A stretch of DNA of 64,000 bases. Source: a virus. Under the pieces are notes generated by a model. It saw only the letters and a list, made by a program, of their open reading frames with translations, did not search any database and was not told where the DNA came from. Location: the IMG/VR virus record IMGVR_UViG_3300032018_000005, positions 1-64,000 of that record, one strand, 5' to 3'. The stretch's first letter is position 1; each line of letters begins with the position of its first letter. This document shows, one piece after another, positions 59,338-64,000 of the stretch. A program made the translations under genes and the position numbers.

Positions 59338-59424
59338 ATGCTTGTTATAATTGGCATACAAATAGCATTGTGTATTTGTTGTTTTATTGCTGGTATTTTT
59401 CTACTTTACAACGAAAAAGCATAG
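59338..59424 (+). CDS. Single-span membrane peptide, 28 aa
   Basis: ATG 59338, one base after the previous stop; MLVIIGIQIALCICCFIAGI then FLLYNEKA*. One hydrophobic helix. Could be a small regulator or lysis-type peptide; unproven. Confidence 0.45.
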   Translation: MLVIIGIQIALCICCFIAGIFLLYNEKA

Positions 59425-59433
59425 AGGAATAAT

Positions 59434-59565
59434 ATGAAAACCAAAGACCTTATGTCGATGTTAATTATCGCATGTATCAATCGTGATAAGGTGGCAGAGA
59501 AAGAGATTTGGTTGGAAATATTGAAGAAATCGTTAAAACGTAAAAAGACTTATGCGGTAAAATAA
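59434..59565 (+). CDS. Small basic helical protein, 43 aa
   Basis: ATG 59434 with AGAGGAAT. MKTKDLMSMLIIACINRDKV, then a basic end KKSLKRKKTYAVK. It ends just before the tmRNA acceptor piece. Confidence 0.5.
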   Translation: MKTKDLMSMLIIACINRDKVAEKEIWLEILKKSLKRKKTYAVK

Positions 59566-59970
59566 AGAATTGTCGTAATCCCACGAATGTAAGGCTTGTA
59601 AGACGCGGGTTCGATTCCCGCCGGCTCCACCAAAAGCATTTTAGTTTTCTGTATAAAATAATTATAATGCTTTTGATGGGGCCGACCAGGCTTCGATTGC
59701 GAGAGATAGAATAGTGGCGGCAGGTGAGTTGACTGACCTAATCAGCAAAAAAACGTAAATGCAAACGATACTGCATGGGCTCTTCAAGCGTAAGCTAAAG
59801 ACCTGAGGTTCTTCTAGTCGTCCTTATCACCCAATCGACTAGATTTACAATATCGGAGTCCGAGGTTAAGCCGATTAATAAATTCCTCGGGCCAATTTAT
59901 GCCAAGTTGACGTGTGAAGATTATACTGGTTCTAGTCAAATACTTGGTGCCAAATTAAATGCGTGGGTTT
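59566..59970 (+). ncRNA. ssrA: Circularly permuted tmRNA (tag ANDTAWALQA)
   Basis: The 3' tRNA-like part comes first: T arm GCGGG-TTCGATT-CCCGC (59605-59621), acceptor CGGCTCC (59622-59628), A, CCA (59630-59632). After 45 bases with AAAAGCATT/AATGCTTTT pairing, the 5' part begins: GGGGCCG (59678-59684), which pairs fully with the acceptor strand, including G3-U70, the alanine identity pair; GGCTTCGA resembles the E. coli tmRNA D region. The tag frame from 59761 reads ANDTAWALQA, stop at 59791-59793, close to E. coli ANDENYALAA. CGTAATC (59574-59580)/GATTGCG (59695-59701), or CCCACG (59580-59585)/CGTGGG (59962-59967), could join the two pieces. Ends are approximate. Confidence 0.85.
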
Positions 59971-60026
59971 TAGTACCAACAGGAGTTCAACTCCAGCTAT
60001 CACTACCGTTATATAAGGGAGTAATT

Positions 60027-60620
60027 ATGGAGAAGATTCTAATATGTGATAGAGGTGGTATGCCTCATCATTGGGCATCATGGGAAGATGCTGTAGTTCT
60101 CAAATATAAAAATCTCCTATCGTATGAACAAGGAGAGCCATCAGTGTTCCGTGGTGGCACTTCTCGCATAACTGGCAATCGTACAGCGATTGATATTGGG
60201 AAAATTGTATTCTTGAAAGAGACATTAAAATACGATTGTAGAATACCACCATTGACTAACCAAAATCTATTTGCTAGAGATAGAAACATATGTGCATATT
60301 GTGGCAGACATTTCAGAGAAGATAAATTGAGTAGAGACCATATTATTCCTGTTTCATGTAACGGAGAAAATACGTGGATGAATTGCGTTACCGCATGTAG
60401 ACCATGTAATCACATCAAAGCAAATTTACCAATCGGGAAAGCCAAAGATGAAAATGGAGATAAGATGGTATTATTATATGTCCCATATGTACCATCACAT
60501 GCTGAACGGCTTATTCTGCAAAGTAGACATCTGCTAGCAGATCAAATGGAATACCTTAGAGCATTTTTGCCTGACCATAGTAGAATATTAACTGGTGATA
60601 TTATACTAGGACTGCAATAA
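60027..60620 (+). CDS. HNH endonuclease
   Basis: 197 aa from ATG 60027 (AAGGGAG). ICAYCGRHF and CRPCNHIKANLPIGKA give the CxxC pairs of a zinc-stabilised HNH domain, with SRDHIIPVSCNGENTWMNCV as the D-H core. Likely a homing-type or packaging-linked nuclease; being alone next to the tmRNA and near the dispersed element, homing is the better guess. Confidence 0.85.
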   Translation: MEKILICDRGGMPHHWASWEDAVVLKYKNLLSYEQGEPSVFRGGTSRITGNRTAIDIGKIVFLKETLKYDCRIPPLTNQNLFARDRNICAYCGRHFREDKLSRDHIIPVSCNGENTWMNCVTACRPCNHIKANLPIGKAKDENGDKMVLLYVPYVPSHAERLILQSRHLLADQMEYLRAFLPDHSRILTGDIILGLQ

Positions 60621-60623
60621 TTC

Positions 60624-60656
60624 AACCCTGTAAGTCTTAGGATTTACAGGGTTTTT
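60624..60656 (+). terminator. Intrinsic terminator
   Basis: AACCCTGTAA/TTACAGGGTT 10-bp stem followed by TTTC TTTT. Ends HNH transcription; duplicated at 62116-62148. Confidence 0.85.
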
Positions 60657-60675
60657 CTTTTCCTGGAAAATATAG

Positions 60676-60703
60676 TTGACATTAAATCCTAAATCATTAT
60701 AAT
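60676..60703 (+). promoter_or_regulatory. Early promoter
   Basis: TTGACA, 16 bases, TATAAT with ATTAAAT extension. Downstream of the terminator; drives the imported cassette genes. Confidence 0.85.
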
Positions 60704-60740
60704 AGCTGATATCGAGGCACTAATGACTTAGGAGAATAAA

Positions 60741-60965
60741 ATGATTGTTGCAGATTTTATCGAATGGCTTAACGCCCAAGATCAAGGCGCGACAGTTGAA
60801 GTGCTTGTTGGGGAACGGTCGAGAGGTTATGATGGAGACACATACCATAAGGTTGACTTTGATCCAGAAAAGCATATTGACTATATAGACATGCGCGGAA
60901 ATCCGTTTGGTGTAGGAAAGCCATACGAGAACGACAGGACGCTTTTTCTTGGCTATTCGGATTGA
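60741..60965 (+). CDS. Cassette gene: small phage protein, 74 aa
   Basis: ATG 60741 with AGGAG of the phage leader. MIVADFIEWLNAQDQGATVE, then YHKVDFDPEKHIDYIDMRGN, TLFLGYSD. I recall similar short proteins from temperate phages of gammaproteobacteria. GC-richer than neighbours. The stop is followed by CTCATAACGT. Confidence 0.7.
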   Translation: MIVADFIEWLNAQDQGATVEVLVGERSRGYDGDTYHKVDFDPEKHIDYIDMRGNPFGVGKPYENDRTLFLGYSD

Positions 60966-60996
60966 CTCATAACGTAGAAGTGAAACGGAGAACGAA

Positions 60997-61299
60997 ATGA
61001 ACATAACTGAACCAAACAATACCGCTTCGACTGTAGGATTAGGCGTTGAACCTGATGCATGGGCTACAAAAATAATGTGTATAGGGCCTGAGTATGGCAA
61101 GACTTTTTATGGTAAATTACCAATGCAAAGTCTAAACCCATTGTTTTACTCGCATGAAAGGCTCTACTCTGAAAAGGCTGTGATTGGCTTAATGAAGGCT
61201 GCTTACTCTGATGGATACGCGGAAAGAGAGCAGGAATTGAGAGCGCAGCATAACGTGCCGCTCGAACGCAGGGTTAGTGGTTTAACAACAAGGAGATGA
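60997..61299 (+). CDS. Cassette gene: hypothetical protein, 100 aa
   Basis: ATG 60997 with CGGAGAAC. VEPDAWATKIMCIGPEYG, HERLYSEKAVIGLMKAAYSDGY, AEREQELRAQ: typical of small prophage accessory proteins. Unknown function. Confidence 0.65.
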   Translation: MNITEPNNTASTVGLGVEPDAWATKIMCIGPEYGKTFYGKLPMQSLNPLFYSHERLYSEKAVIGLMKAAYSDGYAEREQELRAQHNVPLERRVSGLTTRR

Positions 61300-61302
61300 A
61301 CT

Positions 61303-61506
61303 ATGGGATATAAAACGCCAGAAGAGGCAATTGAGGCCGAGCAGCCGGGGCCAGAATGCTATATTGATTTTGATGGGAATAACTGCGATGACTGCGTTGG
61401 ATGGGATGGGCGGTCGAGACGTTGCGAATGCGGAAATCGCAGAGTTTCATGGACGTCATCAAAAAATGATGACGGAACTTTTGAAGCAATCGCGGAGGCA
61501 TGGTGA
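61303..61506 (+). CDS. Cassette gene: cysteine-rich protein, 67 aa
   Basis: ATG 61303 with AAGGAG. CYIDFDGNNCDDCVGWDGRSRR, then CECGNRRVSW: four to five cysteines suited to a zinc ribbon. Stop followed by CACCTAACGT. Confidence 0.6.
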   Translation: MGYKTPEEAIEAEQPGPECYIDFDGNNCDDCVGWDGRSRRCECGNRRVSWTSSKNDDGTFEAIAEAW

Positions 61507-61565
61507 CACCTAACGTGTAATTGCCTCAAATGCAGGGTTGTGCGTCAATTTTACGGAGATATGGC

Positions 61566-61871
61566 ATGGATAAAAGAATACTAACTTGCGTTTATTGTGG
61601 GCACGAATACCCGCAAGATACCCAGGCTCACGGCAGCGAAGTGCTGACAGATCACATTAAGATTTGTGAACAGCACCCGATGCGAAAAGCAGAGAGCGAT
61701 ATTGTATTGCTGCGGTCGGCGCTGGCTGGGCTGGTCGGCGCTGATACTGAGCAGGAATTGCAAGAGATGGCAGCTGCGGTGCGGGTAATACCCGACCCGG
61801 ACGGCAACGCGACAGTTGCTCTCAATGCGATTCACGCGCTACTTTCGACCATGACGCACAACGTGATATAG
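61566..61871 (+). CDS. Cassette gene: zinc-finger protein, 101 aa
   Basis: ATG 61566 (ribosome site CGGAG). TCVYCGHEYPQDT with H and C downstream (LTDHIKICEQH) makes a CxxC...HxxxC-type finger, then a helical tail LLRSALAGLVGADTEQEL. Common in temperate phages; function unknown. Confidence 0.65.
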   Translation: MDKRILTCVYCGHEYPQDTQAHGSEVLTDHIKICEQHPMRKAESDIVLLRSALAGLVGADTEQELQEMAAAVRVIPDPDGNATVALNAIHALLSTMTHNVI

Positions 61872-61944
61872 GCAGCCTAACTAAAAATAACGATGACGCG
61901 TGTTGAGGCAAATGGAATCGGAGCGCAGAGAAATGAATACATAA

Positions 61945-62034
61945 CAGGCACTGCGCCATGCAGACGAAAGCGCAGAAGGACTTTACATACTGCTGGATGC
62001 ATTGAACACGGCGTATCCTGTGCCCCTAACGTAA
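61945..62034 (+). pseudogene. 3' fragment of a cassette gene
   Basis: A 29-codon open stretch without a start (an in-frame stop lies just before it): ALRHADESAEGLYILLDALN, then TAYPVPLT and TAA. Reads as the C-terminal end of a helical protein. An overlapping ORF in another frame (61893-62057, 54 aa) is less protein-like. Confidence 0.5.
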
Positions 62035-62086
62035 ACGTTCAAATTGAGCAAGGTTAACCACAGAGAAGGGTAACTACCCTCTAATG

Positions 62087-62216
62087 TAACTGGTGATATT
62101 ATATTGCAATAATTCAACCCTGTAAGTCTTAGGATTTACAGGGTTTTTCTTTTCCTGGAAAATATAGTTGACATTAAATCCTAAATCATTATAATAGCGG
62201 ACATCGAGGCACTAAT
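62087..62216 (+). repeat. 130-bp direct repeat, right copy, with terminator and early promoter
   Basis: Second copy of 60589-60724: stem AACCCTGTAA/TTACAGGGTT (62116-62125, 62136-62145), T-run, then TTGACA (62168), 16 bases, TATAAT (62190-62195). Drives the ATPase gene. Confidence 0.93.
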
Positions 62217-62233
62217 TATTTAGGAGAAATCAA

Positions 62234-63106
62234 ATGATCGTATTAAACAAAAAGACAAACGACTTCGAATATCATATAAATGGTAAAATGATTCGTAGAT
62301 CAAAGAATCGTTCTAAGTTGGAACAAACTGTCATTGGTCTCGGATACAAATTAGATCAAGTAACAGCAACACACAATATCGGAGAAGTCATTGTTAAGAA
62401 GTCCGAATTTACAGTTTCTGAACGGTTTGAGTTCATTACACAATTCACAAAATTAGCTGCTAAAGGAGTTATCCCAGGATTAGTAATCACTGGTGATGGT
62501 GGCTTGGGAAAAACTCATACTGTATTGGAGACAATGCATTCTTTGAAATTGAAAGAGGACACTATTGGTACTGTTGATGGTGATTTCGTATTCATCAAGG
62601 GATATTCTACTCCACGCAATTTGTATACTAGTCTTTACCATAACAACGGCAAAATTATCATATTCGATGATTGTGATTCTAGTTTTAAAGACCCAATTGG
62701 TGCTAATATTTTCAAAGCTGCATTGGATTCATATGCGAAGCGTATAATTAGTTGGGGCGCCGAATCTAAAGATGATTCTGTACCAAGTAGGTTTGAATTC
62801 ACAGGCAAAGTTATCTTTATTAGCAATCTTACATTGGACAAGTTCCCACAAGCGATTCTGAGCAGGTCAATGCTGGTCGATTTGACATTGAATCAAGAAG
62901 AAAAACTTGATAGGATTGAAGATGTATTCATGAACGAAACACATTATGAGAAAGAAGACAAGATGGAAGTTCTTGCTTTCATTAAGAAAAATGTAGCAAA
63001 AGCCAAGGATTTAAACATCCGTAGCGCATTCAACATTATCAAGATAAAGATGGCAATTGGTGAAGGTTGGGAAAAGCCAGCACTTTACAACTTTATGGTT
63101 AATTGA
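62234..63106 (+). CDS. P-loop ATPase of phage type
   Basis: 290 aa. Walker A GDGGLGKTHT (near residue 90), KIIIFDDCDSSF (Walker B) and KVIFISNLTLDKFPQAILSRS (sensor/arginine region) as in AAA+ proteins. N-terminal ~70 residues with INGKMIRRSKNRSKLEQ are unassigned. I recall related ATPases in T4-like phages; role unknown. Confidence 0.78.
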   Translation: MIVLNKKTNDFEYHINGKMIRRSKNRSKLEQTVIGLGYKLDQVTATHNIGEVIVKKSEFTVSERFEFITQFTKLAAKGVIPGLVITGDGGLGKTHTVLETMHSLKLKEDTIGTVDGDFVFIKGYSTPRNLYTSLYHNNGKIIIFDDCDSSFKDPIGANIFKAALDSYAKRIISWGAESKDDSVPSRFEFTGKVIFISNLTLDKFPQAILSRSMLVDLTLNQEEKLDRIEDVFMNETHYEKEDKMEVLAFIKKNVAKAKDLNIRSAFNIIKIKMAIGEGWEKPALYNFMVN

Positions 63107-63182
63107 TTTGACATTTAATCCTAAATCATTATAATAGCGGCATCAGATCGAAACACAAACAACTTAGGAGAATAAAATGCAA
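63095..63182 (+). repeat. 88-bp direct repeat, left copy (right copy 63409-63496)
   Basis: Carries the last codons of the ATPase gene (ATGGTTAATTGA), an early promoter, leader with AGGAG and ATGCAA of the next gene. The right copy repeats all of it, including a stray ATGGTTAATTGA, around the 71-aa cassette gene. Confidence 0.93.
63108..63135 (+). promoter_or_regulatory. Early promoter
   Basis: TTGACA, 16 bases, TATAAT with ATTTAAT extension, overlapping the end of the ATPase gene. Confidence 0.85.
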
Positions 63183-63392
63183 GAATTACCTACAAACGAA
63201 GAATTAGAATCCTTGCAGATGTTTGCCAATAAATATGGCAGAACATGGAAGCGCAAGCTTGTCACAGCGTGGGAAACGGGTAGAGACACAAATGAGGATG
63301 GGTCGTACTTGTTGCGCCGTGTAAGAAACAGGTTTGGTGGGCATTGGTTGTTTTCAAAACACAATACAGTTCGCCCGCTGTCTCCTGCTTAA
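63177..63392 (+). CDS. Cassette gene: small basic protein, 71 aa
   Basis: ATG 63177 with AGGAG. ESLQMFANKYGRTWKRKLVT, then LRRVRNRFGGHWLFSK: a DNA-binding-like basic protein typical of temperate phages. GC-richer than its flanks. Its first two codons are shared with the downstream gene because of the duplication. Confidence 0.65.
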   Translation: MQELPTNEELESLQMFANKYGRTWKRKLVTAWETGRDTNEDGSYLLRRVRNRFGGHWLFSKHNTVRPLSPA

Positions 63393-63421
63393 CCCACAGG
63401 GGTTCGTCATGGTTAATTGAT

Positions 63422-63449
63422 TTGACATTTAATTTTAAATCATTATAAT
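63422..63449 (+). promoter_or_regulatory. Early promoter
   Basis: TTGACA, 16 bases, TATAAT with ATTTAAT extension; duplicate of the promoter at 63108-63135; drives the last gene. Confidence 0.85.
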
Positions 63450-63490
63450 AGCTACATCAGATCGAAACACAAACAACTTAGGAGAATAAA

Positions 63491-64000
63491 ATGCAAATGA
63501 CACAATCAGAAATAATTCGTAAATTTCACGCATTCACTCCATCAACCCCATTCGGGCAGATGTTGTCTCAAGAGTTTGGTGTTGATGTTCCTCATTCAGC
63601 TCCTAAATATATGCAAGAATATTTGTATAAACATTGTGTAGTGGAACGCAACAAAGGTACGGTCGATGTAGTTAAAGTAGCAGCAGAAAAGGTAGAGGAA
63701 TTTCTTAAAAAATTTCCATGGGTATCTGCTAAGTATGATGAAACTGAAGCTGTTGTCTCCGCTTCAAAAAACGATTCACCGAGCAAAGTAAGTTATGTAA
63801 TGAAAGAAGCTGCACAAATCGGACGTGGACGTGGCCGTGGTCTCCGAGTACCAAAAGATATAGCAGACGGCACTATCGAATTTTATGAAGTTAAATCAGT
63901 TTTTCAGTTGTATATCGGCGGCAAGCCAATAACAATCAGCAAATCTATTGAATCATTGAAAGATATAGCAAAACGCAAACACGGTATCACAGTGTTTGGT
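63491..64000 (+). CDS. Hypothetical protein, at least 170 aa (runs off the window)
   Basis: ATG 63491 with AGGAG, open to the window end. MQMTQSEIIRKFHAFTPSTP, CVVERNKGTVDVVKVAAEKV, IGRGRGRGLRVPKD, FQLYIGGKPITISKSIESLK. The GRGRGRG loop is reminiscent of RNA binding. No family recognised. Confidence 0.6.
   Translation, partial: MQMTQSEIIRKFHAFTPSTPFGQMLSQEFGVDVPHSAPKYMQEYLYKHCVVERNKGTVDVVKVAAEKVEEFLKKFPWVSAKYDETEAVVSASKNDSPSKVSYVMKEAAQIGRGRGRGLRVPKDIADGTIEFYEVKSVFQLYIGGKPITISKSIESLKDIAKRKHGITVFG

Larger units (their letters stand above)
60589..60724 (+). repeat. 136-bp direct repeat, left copy (right copy 62087-62216)
   Basis: Contains the end of the HNH gene, a terminator and an early promoter. 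The right copy is 130 bp, with a six-base deletion near the start and few substitutions. They bracket the GC-richer gene block 60725-62086. Confidence 0.95.

Noticed and set aside
59566-59632. Phage attachment site copied from the 3' end of a host tmRNA gene
   Set aside because: No integrase is seen, the genome is of virulent T4 type, and the matching 5' acceptor strand and tag follow at once, so a permuted gene explains the data better. A host-derived origin of the gene remains possible.
59961-60010. T-arm-like GGAGTTCAACTCC as a conventional 3' end of the tmRNA
   Set aside because: It cannot form a 5-bp stem with a seven-base loop, and no strand complementary to GGGGCCG or a CCA follows it; the upstream acceptor piece pairs perfectly.

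Overview
The window is part of the genome of a virulent, T4-like contractile-tailed phage with an AT-rich genome. The evidence is an almost complete T4-type core set in phage style: tightly packed, often overlapping genes, AGGAG-type ribosome sites, uvsY-uvsW, late sigma gp55, gp46/gp47, rIIA/rIIB, sliding clamp and loader (gp45, gp44, gp62), regA, primase gp61, helicase gp41, UvsX, DNA polymerase gp43, RNase H, DsbA, ligase gp30, Rnl1 and polynucleotide kinase. It is not a close T4 relative: thymidylate synthase is ThyX, NrdA lacks the N-terminal ATP cone, and PhoH and DpdA are present. No host gene is present, so the host is only inferred; the permuted tmRNA would fit a host from Alpha- or Betaproteobacteria or cyanobacteria.

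Layout. 0-2.3 kb: two early-type genes on the minus strand, a tail-tube-like late gene and a structured non-coding stretch. 2.4-8.2 kb: recombination and late transcription (UvsY, UvsW, gp55, gp47, gp46). 8.2-12 kb: duplicated early promoter, rIIA, rIIB, a small lipoprotein. 12-24 kb: clamp and loader, RegA, QueE, primase, ThyX, MazG-like enzyme, NrdA/NrdB. 24-34 kb: two GIY-YIG-type genes on the minus strand, a nonapeptide-repeat protein, DsbA, RNase H, dCMP deaminase, a nuclease, a ClpP-like protease, ligase. 34-40 kb: polymerase, UvsX, helicase. 40-43.5 kb: a GC-richer insertion, then phosphoesterases and an exonuclease. 43.5-47.8 kb: an operon of FolE, DpdA, a QueD-like T-fold protein, a glycosyltransferase and a radical SAM/SPASM enzyme. 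47.8-55.7 kb: small early genes each behind a TTGACATTTAAT...TATAAT promoter, RNA repair enzymes, an AAA ATPase, a second nonapeptide-repeat protein, QueD. 55.7-57.7 kb: 13 tRNA genes and one tRNA half. 57.8-64 kb: PhoH, a circularly permuted tmRNA, an HNH nuclease and several imported gene cassettes flanked by duplicated promoter segments.

How it fits together. FolE, QueD and QueE make 7-carboxy-7-deazaguanine (no QueC seen in the window), and DpdA would exchange it, or a derivative, into DNA. DpdA ends with nearly the same six residues as the polymerase (S/T-L-E-G-F-F), the sort of tail that binds the sliding clamp, so base exchange may ride on the replication clamp. The co-operonic glycosyltransferase and radical SAM enzyme suggest an elaborated base. 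A ribonucleotide reductase, ThyX, dCMP deaminase and two nucleotide pyrophosphohydrolases shape the dNTP pool. tRNAs, Rnl1, kinase and tmRNA together make the phage partly self-reliant in translation, tRNA repair and ribosome rescue.

Mobile structure. A ~182-nt structured element occurs three times in the same orientation. Three separate insertions in the last 5 kb are bracketed by duplications of 65-136 bp that carry the local terminator, early promoter, leader or gene start, as expected for promoter/stem-loop cassettes exchanging genes by homologous recombination.
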